Positions 8,937 to 17,913 of a stretch of DNA of 64,000 nucleotides are shown piece by piece. The stretch covers positions 1 to 64,000 of the forward strand of contig DVEP01000044.1 of NCBI GenBank assembly GCA_015655975.1, in the 5' to 3' direction. Below the pieces are notes generated by a model. That model saw only the letters and a list, made by a program, of their open reading frames with translations, ran no database searches and was not told the DNA's origin. Position 1 is the stretch's first letter. Every line of letters starts with the position of its first letter. The position numbers were made by a program, and so were the translations under genes. Source of the stretch: Eubacterium sp. (GTDB lineage Bacteria; Bacillota; Clostridia; Oscillospirales; Acutalibacteraceae).

Positions 8937-9694
8937 TGGCTGTTCTTGAAACAAAAAATCTTTCTATTTCATTCGGTGGCCTTAAAGCAGTAGATAATTT
9001 TAATCTTAAAATTGAAAAAGGTCAGCTTTACGGTCTTATAGGTCCTAACGGCGCAGGAAAAACTACTGTTTTCAACTTGCTTACAGGCGTTTACAAACCT
9101 ACGCAGGGTACCATTCTTCTTGACGGAGAAGATATTACTGGCAAAAAAACAATAGATATTAATAAAGCGGGTATTGCAAGAACTTTCCAAAATATCAGAC
9201 TTTTCAACAATTTGAGCGTTTTGGACAATGTTAAAGCAGGCTTACACAACGAGTACAAGTACAGCGTGTTGTCGGGTGTTCTTAAGTTGCCTTCATATTT
9301 CAAAAAAGAGGCTGCTATGGACAAAGAAGCACTTGAACTTCTTAAAGTTTTTGACCTTGACAAAGAAGCCGATTTTCTTGCACGAAATCTTCCGTACGGT
9401 AAACAGAGAAAACTTGAAATTGCAAGGGCGCTTGCAACAAGACCGAAACTTCTTTTGCTTGACGAACCTGCGGCAGGTATGAACCCAAACGAAACACAGG
9501 AACTGATGGATACAATCAAATTTGTCAGAGATAAATTCGATATGACTATATTGTTGATTGAACACGATATGCGACTTGTTTCGGGAATATGTGAAGAACT
9601 TACTGTTCTTAATTTCGGTCAGGTTCTTGCAAGCGGGGAAACTTCGGAAGTATTAAATAATCCTGAAGTTGTTACTGCGTATCTCGGTGAATAA
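8936..9694 (+). CDS. livG: Branched-chain amino-acid ABC transporter ATPase LivG
   Basis: A 252-residue ABC ATPase. Walker A is GPNGAGKTT (about 36-44). The signature is the LivG-type variant LPYGKQRKLEIARAL (about 149-163) rather than LSGGQ, and Walker B is LLLLDEP with the following PAAGMNP. The C-terminal region LNFGQVLASGETSEVLNNPEVVTAYLGE is the family tail. It powers uptake together with LivF. It overlaps livM by one base and lies 12 bp before livF. Confidence 0.94.
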   Translation: MAVLETKNLSISFGGLKAVDNFNLKIEKGQLYGLIGPNGAGKTTVFNLLTGVYKPTQGTILLDGEDITGKKTIDINKAGIARTFQNIRLFNNLSVLDNVKAGLHNEYKYSVLSGVLKLPSYFKKEAAMDKEALELLKVFDLDKEADFLARNLPYGKQRKLEIARALATRPKLLLLDEPAAGMNPNETQELMDTIKFVRDKFDMTILLIEHDMRLVSGICEELTVLNFGQVLASGETSEVLNNPEVVTAYLGE

Positions 9695-9706
9695 GGAGGA
9701 AAAAAT

Positions 9707-10417
9707 ATGGCACTTCTTGAAGTTTCAGATTTAAAGGTATATTATGGTGTTATACAGGCTATAAAAGGTATATCGTTCGAGGTTAATCAAGGCGAAGTAG
9801 TTGCGCTTATCGGTGCAAACGGCGCAGGTAAAACAACTACTTTACACACTGTATCGGGACTTTTGCCTGCTAAAGAAGGAAAAATAATTTTTGACGGCAA
9901 AGATATTTCAAAAGTTCCGCCTCATAAAATAGTGTCTATGGGCATGGCTCATGTGCCTGAAGGCAGACGAATTTTCCAGGAACTTTCTGTTCTTGAAAAT
10001 CTTAAACTCGGCGCATATACAAGAAAAAGTAAGGCTGAAATTGCTGAATCTATTGAGATGGTTTACGATAAATTTCCCCGTCTTAAAGAAAGAAAAAATC
10101 AAGTAGCAGGCACACTTTCGGGTGGCGAACAGCAAATGCTTGCTATGGGTCGCGCGCTGATGAGCAAACCCAGAATTATACTTATGGACGAACCGTCTAT
10201 GGGACTTTCTCCGCTTCTTGTTTCTGAAATTTTTGAAATCATTAAAGAAATACGAAACAGCGGAACAACAGTTCTCTTGGTAGAACAAAATGCTAAAAAG
10301 GCGCTTTCTATTGCCGACCGTGCTTATGTTCTTGAAACAGGAAACATAACTCTTTCAGGCGACGCTTCAAAACTTATCAATGACGAATCAATAAAAAAAG
10401 CATATCTCGGCGAATAA
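9707..10417 (+). CDS. livF: Branched-chain amino-acid ABC transporter ATPase LivF
   Basis: A 236-residue ABC ATPase, the second motor subunit. LEVSDLKVYYGVIQAIKGIS at the N-terminus is typical of LivF. Walker A is GANGAGKTT (about 35-43), the signature LSGGEQQMLAMGRAL (about 136-150), Walker B ILMDEPSMGLSP, and the H-loop region LLVEQNAKKAL has the Gln-Asn variant common in LivF. The ribosome site AAGGAGG lies seven bases upstream. The cytidylate-kinase-like gene follows after 23 bp without a terminator. Confidence 0.95.
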   Translation: MALLEVSDLKVYYGVIQAIKGISFEVNQGEVVALIGANGAGKTTTLHTVSGLLPAKEGKIIFDGKDISKVPPHKIVSMGMAHVPEGRRIFQELSVLENLKLGAYTRKSKAEIAESIEMVYDKFPRLKERKNQVAGTLSGGEQQMLAMGRALMSKPRIILMDEPSMGLSPLLVSEIFEIIKEIRNSGTTVLLVEQNAKKALSIADRAYVLETGNITLSGDASKLINDESIKKAYLGE

Positions 10418-10440
10418 ATACATTAAGGAGATGTATTTTT

Positions 10441-11058
10441 ATGGATAACTATGTAATTACTATTGCCAGAGGTTACGGCAGCGGCGGACGAACAATCGGC
10501 AAACAGCTTTCCGAAAGACTCGGCATACCTTTTTACGACAGAGATTTAATCTATCTTGCTTCCGAAGAAAGCGGTATCAACATCAAACTTTTCGGCAAAG
10601 CTGACGAAAGAATAGAAAAAGGAATTTTTTCATCCATTCCTAAGCCGTACGACGGAAAACTTATTCCGCCTGAAAGCAGTGATTTTGTATCTGACCAAAA
10701 CATTTTTAACTATCAGGCCAAAATCATCAAAGATTTGGCGGCAAAAGGTCCGTGTATCATTATAGGACGATGTGCAGATTTCATACTTAAAGATATGGAA
10801 AATGTTGTCAAAGTTTTTGTCTGGGCGCCGTTTGGTAAGTGTGTGGATACGGTTTGTGAACTTCAGTCCATTTCAAAAAAAGACGCTGAAAAGAAGATTA
10901 AAACTATCGACCGTCATCGCAGTAACTACTACAAACACTATACAGGCCGCAGTTGGCAGGACTATTCAAACTATGATATTTGTCTGAATAGTGAAAAATT
11001 AGGTTTCGATAAGACCTGCGATGTTATAATCGACTATCTCAATACAGTTAAAAAATGA
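10441..11058 (+). CDS. Cytidylate kinase-like family protein
   Basis: A 205-residue P-loop-type protein of the cytidylate-kinase-like family (Cytidylate_kin2). The phosphate-binding region RGYGSGGRTIGKQLSERLG (about 10-28) is followed by IPFYDRDLI, and IIIGRCADFIL lies in the middle. Family members resemble nucleoside monophosphate kinases, but most have no assigned substrate. It is too diverged from Cmk to claim CMP kinase activity. It lies 23 bp after livF with its own AAGGAG site, and the next terminator is at 11072, so it is probably the last gene of the liv operon. That link has no obvious biochemical explanation. Confidence 0.85.
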   Translation: MDNYVITIARGYGSGGRTIGKQLSERLGIPFYDRDLIYLASEESGINIKLFGKADERIEKGIFSSIPKPYDGKLIPPESSDFVSDQNIFNYQAKIIKDLAAKGPCIIIGRCADFILKDMENVVKVFVWAPFGKCVDTVCELQSISKKDAEKKIKTIDRHRSNYYKHYTGRSWQDYSNYDICLNSEKLGFDKTCDVIIDYLNTVKK

Positions 11059-11071
11059 TGAGAAAACCAAG

Positions 11072-11098
11072 AAAAGCCACTTTTTAAAGTGGCTTTTT
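11072..11098 (+). terminator. Terminator of the liv operon
   Basis: The stem AAAAGCCACTT/AAGTGGCTTTT is followed by T residues, 14 bp after the kinase-like gene. Confidence 0.9.
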
Positions 11099-11099
11099 C

Positions 11100-11128
11100 T
11101 TTACATAGTTTGCTGTATAATATATAAT
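11100..11128 (+). promoter_or_regulatory. Promoter of recD2
   Basis: TTTACA (11100-11105), 17 bp, TATAAT (11123-11128), about 40 bp before recD2. Confidence 0.72.
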
Positions 11129-11168
11129 ATAAAAAAAGATTTATTCAGAACAAAAAACGGAGTTTATT

Positions 11169-13391
11169 ATGAGCGATACGCTTGATATAGTTGAGGGTAC
11201 AATAGAAAATATTGCTTACAAAAACGACGATAACGGATATATTGTCTTTGAAATAAGTACAGAAGATGAGGCTGTTACCGTTGTCGGCTATACTATGTCG
11301 GCAGAAGTCGGAGAAAATGTAAGATGCAAAGGCGAGTGGGTATATCATCATTCTTACGGCAGACAGTTCAAGGCGGAAAATATCACAACATCTATGCCTG
11401 CTGATGAAGTCGGAATTTTAAAGTGTCTCTCGAGCGGAATGATTAGAGGTATCGGCAGACAGACGGCAGAAAAAATTGTCGAATTGTTCGGCGATAAAAC
11501 ATTTGATATAATAGAAAACGACCCTGAACGACTTACGGAAATTAAGGGAATTACGCGTAAAAAGGCAAATAAATTCAGCGAACTTTACAAGCAAAAGTTC
11601 ATAAACAATACAGAGTTAGAGGCTTTGAAACACTATGGACTTAAATATGACGAGTCGATAAAACTTTTCAAAACTTACGGTATAGAAGCAAAGGAAATAT
11701 TGAGAACGGATCCGTATATTTTTTATATAGACGGTTTTATAAAATATGAGCGTGCCGAAATGATAGCAGGCGATATTTTCGGAGAAAACTATGTGTCTGA
11801 CTCTCAATATGTCGCAAGCGTCATTTATGTCATACGACACAATCTTGAGATGAACGGTCATACCTGCATTCCGAGAAAGAAGATTATTAAGCCCTGCATT
11901 TCTTTGCTTGATTGTAACGAGGACGCTGTTGAAATTGCAATAGACGAGTGTATAGAGCAAAATCAAATTGTAAGTCAAATTGTTGACGGCGAAGAGTTCT
12001 TATTTTTGCCGAAAATCTACGATTGCGAACTCAATATTGCCGACAGACTGAAAACAATTAAGCGAATACCTCCGACACCTATTGAAATTGACAAAACGGA
12101 GATAAATACTTTTGAGTTGTCAAATAAAATAGAGTTCGACGAAAAGCAGAGAAAAGCCATTGAAACAGCAGTAAATAAAGGGCTTATGATATTGACGGGC
12201 GGTCCCGGTACGGGTAAAACCACCACTGTTAAAGGTATCATAACACTGCTGAAAAACAGAGGTTTAGATGTTTCTCTTGCCGCTCCTACAGGCAGAGCGG
12301 CTAAAAGAATGACGGAACTTACAGGTTTTGAAGCGAAAACAATTCATCGTTTGCTTGAAGTTGAGTACAGAGAAAACGAGCAAAGTAAATTTGTGCATAA
12401 TTTGAGAAATCCTCTCGAAACCGACGCAGTCATTCTTGACGAAGTTTCAATGATAGATGTTACTTTGTTTTCCGCACTTTTAGATGCTTTGCCTATGGGC
12501 TGTCGTCTTATTATGGTGGGCGACAATGACCAGTTGCCTCCCGTAGGAGAGGGAAATGTACTTGCAGATTTGATTAAAAGCGATTTTGTAGATGTCATAC
12601 GGCTCGACAAAGTTTTCCGTCAGGCACAAAAGAGTTTGATTGTAATGAATGCGCACACAATTGTAAACGGAGAAATGCCCGAATTAAATATAAAAAACAG
12701 CGACTCAGACTTCTTTTTCTCACAAGAAAATTCTCCGTACAAAGCGCCGTATAAAGTTGCTGATTTTGTTACGAGAAGAATACCTGCGGGTTTTGGCTTT
12801 GACCCTATTAAAGATATTCAGGTGTTATGCCCGTCCAAAAAAGGCGATGTCGGAACGGAAATGATAAACCATATTTTGCAGGAACAGTTAAATCCTCCCT
12901 CAAAAAATAAAAAGCAAAAAGTTTTTAAAGGCTATGTTCTGCGAGAGGGCGACCGAGTTATTCAAACAAAAAATAACTACGATTTGGTTTGGTTCAACGG
13001 CGAAAAAACAGGTATGGGTATTTTTAACGGCGAAATAGGAATTTTACAAAGCATAGATTTGGAAAACGATATTATAAATGTTGTCTTTGATGATTACGAA
13101 GCTATGTATTCTTCAAAAGATATTCAGGATTTGGAACTTGCCTATGCAATGACGGTGCATAAAAGTCAGGGTTCGGAATTTGACGCAGTTGTTATGCCTG
13201 TCATAAGCGTGCCGAATAAACTTTGTTACAGAAACTTGTTTTATACGGGCGTTACAAGGGCAAAAAAACTTCTTGTTCTTGTCGGAACACAGGAACAAAT
13301 TAAAAAATTAGTGGATAATAATAAAAAAAGTATGCGTTACAGTGCACTTAATTACTTTTTATCTGTTGACAACGAGAGTGTTTTTAAGTAG
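11169..13391 (+). CDS. recD2: ATP-dependent RecD-like DNA helicase RecD2
   Basis: A 740-residue 5'-3' superfamily 1B helicase involved in DNA repair and replication-fork maintenance. It is full length for the RecBC-independent RecD2 type. An N-terminal OB/helix-hairpin-helix region (about 1-190, with GMIRGIGRQTAEKIVELFG) precedes the motor. Walker A is GGPGTGKTT (about 343-351), motif II DEVSMID (about 423), motif III GDNDQLPPVGEG (about 451), and the C-terminal TVHKSQGSEFD (about 661) and TRAKKLL are motifs V and VI. The start ATG follows a CGGAG site. The mreB-type gene is 37 bp downstream and may be cotranscribed. Confidence 0.95.
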   Translation: MSDTLDIVEGTIENIAYKNDDNGYIVFEISTEDEAVTVVGYTMSAEVGENVRCKGEWVYHHSYGRQFKAENITTSMPADEVGILKCLSSGMIRGIGRQTAEKIVELFGDKTFDIIENDPERLTEIKGITRKKANKFSELYKQKFINNTELEALKHYGLKYDESIKLFKTYGIEAKEILRTDPYIFYIDGFIKYERAEMIAGDIFGENYVSDSQYVASVIYVIRHNLEMNGHTCIPRKKIIKPCISLLDCNEDAVEIAIDECIEQNQIVSQIVDGEEFLFLPKIYDCELNIADRLKTIKRIPPTPIEIDKTEINTFELSNKIEFDEKQRKAIETAVNKGLMILTGGPGTGKTTTVKGIITLLKNRGLDVSLAAPTGRAAKRMTELTGFEAKTIHRLLEVEYRENEQSKFVHNLRNPLETDAVILDEVSMIDVTLFSALLDALPMGCRLIMVGDNDQLPPVGEGNVLADLIKSDFVDVIRLDKVFRQAQKSLIVMNAHTIVNGEMPELNIKNSDSDFFFSQENSPYKAPYKVADFVTRRIPAGFGFDPIKDIQVLCPSKKGDVGTEMINHILQEQLNPPSKNKKQKVFKGYVLREGDRVIQTKNNYDLVWFNGEKTGMGIFNGEIGILQSIDLENDIINVVFDDYEAMYSSKDIQDLELAYAMTVHKSQGSEFDAVVMPVISVPNKLCYRNLFYTGVTRAKKLLVLVGTQEQIKKLVDNNKKSMRYSALNYFLSVDNESVFK

Positions 13392-13428
13392 CATAGTAAT
13401 ATATTAAATAAGTGAAACAGGTAATTTT

Positions 13429-14457
13429 ATGTTTGGATTTGATTTGGGTATAGACCTTGGTACATCTTCTCTTGTTATAGCAATGCCGGGTAAAGGCATT
13501 GTACTTAACGAGCCTTCCTACATTGCTTACAGTGTTGAAGATGAAAAAATGATATATGCAGGTAAAAGAGCCTACTATTTGCAGGGCAGGGAACCGCAGG
13601 GAGTCAGAGTTGCTCAGCCTCTAAAAGACGGTGTAATAGGCTCGTATAAACTGACGGAAAAAATGCTTTCGTTTTTTATGGACAAAGTAATAGGCAAGAC
13701 AATTTTCCGACCGAGAGTTGTTGCCTGTGTTCCGTCTGTTACAACAGATGTTGAAAAGCGCACTATCATTTCTGTTTTGATAAATGCGGGTGCAAGGAGT
13801 GTTTGTCTGATAGAAGAACCGTTAGCGGCCGCTTTTGGTTCAGATGTTGACCCGCTTCAGCCTGGCGGTATCTTTGTGATAGATGTCGGCGGCGGCACAA
13901 CAGACCTTGCGGTAGTTTCAGGCGGCAGTATGGCGCAGACAGAAACAATAAAAATCGCAGGTACGGATTTTGACGAAGAAATAGTAAAATATATGCGTTT
14001 GAAATACGGTATGAATATCGGAATAAGAACTGCCGAAGAAATAAAGAAAAACATAGGTTGTGCATATCCTAGAACTGAAAGAATTTATATGAACGCAAAG
14101 GGCAGCGATATTAAAACAGGTTTGCCGAAAGAAACGGAAATCACGGATATGGATATATACGATTGCCTGTTTCCTCTCATTGAAACAATAAAAGAGGGCG
14201 CTGTTACTATGTTTGAAAGAACCTCGCCTCAACTCGTTTCGGATATAAGCCGTACGGGTATTTTGCTTACGGGCGGAGGAGCGTTGATGTACGGTATGGA
14301 CAAAATGTTTTCCGAAGTTTTGGGAATTGAAGCAAAAGTTGTTAAAGACCCTCAGGAATGCGTTGCAAAAGGAACAAGCGTTGCGCTTACGAAAATGCAT
14401 ATTCTTGACGGATACGGCTATCGTTTCAAAACAAAAGAAGATGTAAGAATAAGATAA
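13429..14457 (+). CDS. mreB: MreB/Mbl-type actin-like cell-shape protein
   Basis: A 342-residue bacterial actin homologue that assembles on the inner face of the membrane and guides peptidoglycan synthesis. Phosphate 1 is GIDLGTSSLVI (about 7-17), phosphate 2 DVGGGTTDL (about 151-159), adenosine motif LLTGGGALMYGM (about 277). EEPLAAAFG and TAEEIKKNIGCAYP are family-typical. The N-terminal MFGFDLG could be a membrane-binding amphipathic start. It lies away from mreCD, so it is more likely an accessory paralogue (Mbl- or MreBH-like) than the primary mreB; the sequence alone does not settle which. Confidence 0.87.
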   Translation: MFGFDLGIDLGTSSLVIAMPGKGIVLNEPSYIAYSVEDEKMIYAGKRAYYLQGREPQGVRVAQPLKDGVIGSYKLTEKMLSFFMDKVIGKTIFRPRVVACVPSVTTDVEKRTIISVLINAGARSVCLIEEPLAAAFGSDVDPLQPGGIFVIDVGGGTTDLAVVSGGSMAQTETIKIAGTDFDEEIVKYMRLKYGMNIGIRTAEEIKKNIGCAYPRTERIYMNAKGSDIKTGLPKETEITDMDIYDCLFPLIETIKEGAVTMFERTSPQLVSDISRTGILLTGGGALMYGMDKMFSEVLGIEAKVVKDPQECVAKGTSVALTKMHILDGYGYRFKTKEDVRIR

Positions 14458-14470
14458 CGCAAATAAAAAT

Positions 14471-14576
14471 ATGCTCGGTTAAGATAATGAAAACTAAACC
14501 GTATAGAGTTTGAACCATCATTACTTTATGAATGCCGACAAATATTTTAAATGCCACTCTTTGAGTGGCGTTTTTT
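14471..14576 (+). promoter_or_regulatory. Candidate attenuator leader of the ECF transporter operon
   Basis: A perfect hairpin GCCACTC-TTT-GAGTGGC (14553-14569) followed by six T residues lies immediately before the ecfT ribosome site. Upstream is a second potential stem, CGGTT/AACCG (14476-14480 with 14497-14501). It could simply terminate mreB. However, with no clear promoter between it and ecfT, the transporter would need readthrough, which is the arrangement of a conditional terminator. No known riboswitch class was recognised. Confidence 0.5.
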
Positions 14577-14592
14577 GAAAGGAGTTTTGCAA

Positions 14593-15462
14593 GTGAATAG
14601 ATTTTTTTACTATCATCCGTCTTGTGAATTTCTCTTTTTCTTTTTTGTAATATCGGTTTCGATGGCTGTACACAATCCGTTTTTCCTTGCTATATCATTT
14701 TTTACTTCATTTGCATATCTTTTAAGGCTTAAGGGAAAATCGGCACTTTTACAAATGTTCAAATTCATTTTGCCGTTGCTGGTTATCGTAACCGTTTTGA
14801 ACGGTTTTATGAATTCATACGGTTTTACCGTTTTGTTTGAATTGCCATGGGGAAACAGCGTTACGGCAGAGGCTTTGTTTTACGGCTTTTGTCAAGGACT
14901 TGTTTTTACAAGCGTCATAATGTGGTTTATGTGCTACAATGAAATTTTGACGAGCGAAAAGTTCTTGTATTTGTTTGGGAAAATTTTTCCGAATATAACG
15001 CTTATGATTTCTATGATTTTACGGTTTATTCCTCATTTTAAACAAAAGTCGGAGGAAATACGACAGTCAAGACAGGGCGCAGGAATACGAAAAGAAAAAA
15101 AATGGGCTGAGTCCGTAGCGGTTTTTTCTACGCTTGTCTCGTATTGTCTTGAAAGCAGTATCTCGCTGTCTCTTTCGATGAAGTCCAAAGGCTACCCGAG
15201 TGAGAAAAGAAAACCGTATTGCAGATATAAGTTCAAGTCAAAAGATTTGAAGTATATTTTAATCACTTCTGCAAATGTACTTGTTGTTTCAGCGTGCATA
15301 TTTTCAGGAAAAAGTATGTTCCTTTTTGAACCTGAATTGTATTTTGAAAATTCACTTCTTTTTGTTTTGAGCTGCATTTGCTTTTTTGTTGTTTGTATTT
15401 CACCGCTTGCGATAGATTTAACGGAGGATTTTAAATGGCGTATATTGAAATTGAAAATGTGA
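14593..15462 (+). CDS. ecfT: ECF transporter transmembrane subunit EcfT
   Basis: A 289-residue membrane subunit of an energy-coupling-factor vitamin or metal importer. Hydrophobic segments fill residues about 10-140. The cytoplasmic coupling helices carry the two EcfT signatures in variant form: EIRQSRQGAG (about 154) and SMKSKGY (about 195). The frame is open from an ATG at 14551, but that lies inside the terminator hairpin. The GTG at 14593, nine bases after AAAGGAG, is the better start. It overlaps the fused ATPase gene by 28 bp. Confidence 0.87.
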   Translation: MNRFFYYHPSCEFLFFFFVISVSMAVHNPFFLAISFFTSFAYLLRLKGKSALLQMFKFILPLLVIVTVLNGFMNSYGFTVLFELPWGNSVTAEALFYGFCQGLVFTSVIMWFMCYNEILTSEKFLYLFGKIFPNITLMISMILRFIPHFKQKSEEIRQSRQGAGIRKEKKWAESVAVFSTLVSYCLESSISLSLSMKSKGYPSEKRKPYCRYKFKSKDLKYILITSANVLVVSACIFSGKSMFLFEPELYFENSLLFVLSCICFFVVCISPLAIDLTEDFKWRILKLKM

Positions 15463-16985
15463 GTTTTAAATATCCTCAGGCAAATGATTTTGCATTGCAA
15501 AATGTAAATTTGTCGTTTGAAAAGGGCAGTGTAAATTTGCTTCTCGGCAAGTCTGCAAGCGGAAAGTCAACTTTATTGAGCCTTTTGTGCGAAGAGATTG
15601 CTCCGAAAGGCGAATTAGAAGGGAACATAAACATATCGGGCGCAAAAGTTTCGTTTGTTCATCAAAATACGGAAACTTCGCTTGTGTGCGACAAAGTTTT
15701 TTCAGAACTTGCGTTTGCGCTTGAAAATTTGGGCTTGAGTCACGAAAAAATAGGCTTGAAAATTGCAGAAACAGCGTGCTTTTTTAATATTGAAGACTTG
15801 TTTGAAAGAAATGTCAGTGAACTTTCAGGCGGACAAAAAAGACTTGTTGCGCTTGCGTCCGCTATGGTTTGCGAGCCCGATTTACTTGTCATTGACGAGC
15901 CGGTTTCGTGTCTTGACCCGTTGTCAGCGGAAAATTTTATTTCTGCACTTGTGAAAATAAATAAAGAACTCGGTGTAACAATAATTTTGAGCGAACACAT
16001 TTCAAACGGAATTGTTCCGTATTGCGACACTGTTTCTTTTTTGGAAAAAGGAAAAATCATTTGCACTGCGGACACTCAAAATGCGTCGAGAGAAATCTGT
16101 GAACAGGGTTATTCTGAATTTATGCCTTTTTATGTCAGAGTAAATGAAATGTTTTTTCTCGGAGCAAATGTACCTTTGTCAGTCAAAGATGCCAAAATGA
16201 ATTTTGAAAACAAATTTTCTTCTCAAAGTATAAAAATAAATAAAATTATCGAGAATGAAAAAAAAGAAAAAAAGAAAGTTGCGCTGTCTGTAAAAGACGC
16301 CTATTTTTCGTATTCAAAAAATCAGCCGTTTGTACTTAAAAGCTGCGACTATTCGGCGTGTTTCGGAAAAGTCAATGCAATACTCGGCTGCAACGGAAGC
16401 GGAAAGTCAACTTTGTTAAAAATTATTGCTTCTGTTTTGAAATCCGTTCACGGCAAAATCAAAACATACGGCAAGGTTGCTTTGATGCCGCAAAATCCGC
16501 TTGATTTGTTTTGTGAAGAAAAGATTTCAAGTGAATTGTGTGATTGTGATAAAGATTTGACGGAAAATTTTCAAATTGAAAAGATTTTCGATTCGCATCC
16601 GTATGACATAAGCGGAGGAGAAGCAAGAATGGCGGCCTTTGTCAAAATTCTTTCTCAAAAACCCGACATTTTACTTCTTGACGAGCCGACGGCAGGGTGT
16701 GATATTCAAAATAAGAAAAAACAACAACAAATTTTGCGTGAACTTGCCGAAAACGGAGTTTGTGTTGTGCTTGTTTCTCACGATATGGAGTTTGTCAGTG
16801 AAGTGAGCGACAGAGTTTCTTTGCTTTTTAACGGTGAAATAGCAGAAACTTTACCCAACAGAGAGTTTTTTTCTTCCGTTTCGTATTACACAACGGACGC
16901 GTTTAAAATCAGTCGTGCCGTTTTTGAAAATGCCGTTACCGAAAAAGACATCGAGTACCTCTTGAAAAGGAATGGTGCATTGTGA
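15435..16985 (+). CDS. ECF transporter fused double ATPase (EcfA-EcfA')
   Basis: A 516-residue protein with two ABC ATPase domains in tandem. Domain 1: Walker A GKSASGKST (about 37-45), signature LSGGQKR (about 130), Walker B LLVIDEP. Domain 2: Walker A GCNGSGKST (about 318-326), signature ISGGEARM (about 392), Walker B ILLLDEP. Both domains keep the catalytic motifs. A charged linker (KKEKKK, near 280) separates them. In most ECF systems the two ATPases are separate genes; fusions also occur, as in the YkoD type. It overlaps ecfT upstream and the S-component start downstream (GTGA). Confidence 0.92.
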   Translation: MAYIEIENVSFKYPQANDFALQNVNLSFEKGSVNLLLGKSASGKSTLLSLLCEEIAPKGELEGNINISGAKVSFVHQNTETSLVCDKVFSELAFALENLGLSHEKIGLKIAETACFFNIEDLFERNVSELSGGQKRLVALASAMVCEPDLLVIDEPVSCLDPLSAENFISALVKINKELGVTIILSEHISNGIVPYCDTVSFLEKGKIICTADTQNASREICEQGYSEFMPFYVRVNEMFFLGANVPLSVKDAKMNFENKFSSQSIKINKIIENEKKEKKKVALSVKDAYFSYSKNQPFVLKSCDYSACFGKVNAILGCNGSGKSTLLKIIASVLKSVHGKIKTYGKVALMPQNPLDLFCEEKISSELCDCDKDLTENFQIEKIFDSHPYDISGGEARMAAFVKILSQKPDILLLDEPTAGCDIQNKKKQQQILRELAENGVCVVLVSHDMEFVSEVSDRVSLLFNGEIAETLPNREFFSSVSYYTTDAFKISRAVFENAVTEKDIEYLLKRNGAL

Positions 16986-17665
16986 AAAAAGACAATTTCA
17001 TTGTAATTTTATTTGCGGTTTTGGGTTTGCTGTTTGTTCTTCTATGGCAGGTTTTCTTTTCGGACGATGTTTCGTATTATATAATCGGTGCTGTTATAAT
17101 CATTTTGACTGTAATACCGTTTTTTGTTTCTTTTGAAAAAGATGAAAAAACGGCGTCAAAAATCAGCGCGCTTGCTATTATGACGGCTCTTGCAGTTGCT
17201 TCAAGGGCAGTGTTTTATTTGATACCGCAGGTTAAACCGATTTGTGCAGTTGTTGTAGTGTGCGGAGTTTGCTTTGGTGCAAAAAGCGGTTTTGTTGTCG
17301 GCGCACTCAGTGCTTTTGTTTCAAATTTCATTTTCGGTCAGGGTATCTGGACTCCGTATCAAATGCTTGCGCTCGGTTTTTGCGGTTTGATTGCAGGACT
17401 TGTTTTTACAAAAATTAAACCGAATAGATTTTATTTGAGTTTATACGGCTTTTTGTCTGCTTTTGTGATATACGGTTTGATTGTAGATTTGAGTTCGGTG
17501 TTTATGATGTTAAGTGAAATTACTTTACAGGGAGTGCTGAGCGTTTATATGGCAGGCGTTCCGTTTTCACTTGCGTTCGGAATATCTACGGCAGTGTTTT
17601 TGTTTATATTCGGAGAAAGTTTTGTAAAAAAAATATCAAGAATTAAATTGAAATATGAAATATGA
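16982..17665 (+). CDS. ECF transporter S component, substrate unknown
   Basis: A 227-residue membrane protein with six to seven hydrophobic segments. It is the substrate-binding subunit of the module by position and by family features: SALAIMTALAVASRAVF, the segment facing the T subunit, and FIFGQGIWTPYQMLALG. It starts with a GTG overlapping the ATPase stop by four bases (GTGA). Members of this family import vitamins, precursors or metals. The sequence does not tell me which, and no B12, thiamine or preQ1 riboswitch was recognised upstream to help. It is the last gene of the operon; a hairpin follows at 17703. Confidence 0.82.
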   Translation: MKKDNFIVILFAVLGLLFVLLWQVFFSDDVSYYIIGAVIIILTVIPFFVSFEKDEKTASKISALAIMTALAVASRAVFYLIPQVKPICAVVVVCGVCFGAKSGFVVGALSAFVSNFIFGQGIWTPYQMLALGFCGLIAGLVFTKIKPNRFYLSLYGFLSAFVIYGLIVDLSSVFMMLSEITLQGVLSVYMAGVPFSLAFGISTAVFLFIFGESFVKKISRIKLKYEI

Positions 17666-17695
17666 TAATTTGAATTGAAGAAAATATAAAAATGC

Positions 17696-17730
17696 GTAAA
17701 AAAACCGACAAACAAAGCGTTTGTCGGTTG
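17696..17730 (-). terminator. Terminator of the 44-codon minus-strand gene
   Basis: The stem AACCGACAAAC/GTTTGTCGGTT (17703-17730) is followed on the minus strand by a run of T residues (17696-17702). It may also stop the ECF operon arriving on the plus strand, where the T run is weaker. Confidence 0.8.
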
Positions 17731-17753
17731 ATTTTATGTTTGTTAAGAAAAAA

Positions 17754-17888
17754 CTATCTTAATACAGCAAAGCCAAGGTCAATCGCTCCACCGAGAAGTT
17801 TGCTTGTTTTTGTCATATTAAGTGTTTCGGCTGCCCAAAGCAAAATAAGTGCGACTACAATCGCAATAATAAGTGCTTGTTTACTCAT
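17754..17888 (-). CDS. Small single-pass membrane protein, 44 residues, hypothetical
   Basis: A very short gene with all the parts of a real transcription unit. Promoter TTGAAT-16-TATAAT lies at 17914-17941, the ribosome site AGGGGG eight bases before the ATG, then 44 codons, stop, and a strong terminator. The peptide starts MSKQALIIAIVVALILLWAA, a hydrophobic helix at residues 5-20, and continues with a short soluble tail (ETLNMTKTSKLLGGAIDLGF). I do not recognise a family. It sits convergent to the ECF transporter and divergent from the oadG promoter. It could be a membrane microprotein partner of a neighbouring transporter, but that is only inference from position. Confidence 0.72.
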   Translation of the reverse strand: MSKQALIIAIVVALILLWAAETLNMTKTSKLLGGAIDLGFAVLR

Positions 17889-17913
17889 AAAATGACCCCC
17901 TTTTACTAACACT

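Noticed and set aside
14471..14576. preQ1 riboswitch before ecfT, suggested by AAAACTAA
   Set aside because: The pairing pattern of the preQ1-I class is not present; kept only as an unclassified attenuator candidate.
14551..14592. ATG at 14551 as start of ecfT
   Set aside because: It lies in the stem of the terminator hairpin; the GTG at 14593 has a proper ribosome site.
16982..17665. Naming the ECF S component as a cobalamin, queuosine or thiamine-precursor transporter
   Set aside because: No diagnostic residues or riboswitch support any one substrate.
17692..17895. Plus-strand open frame of 67 codons after the ECF S component
   Set aside because: It starts inside a terminator hairpin, has no ribosome site, and is antisense to the well-formed 44-codon minus-strand gene.
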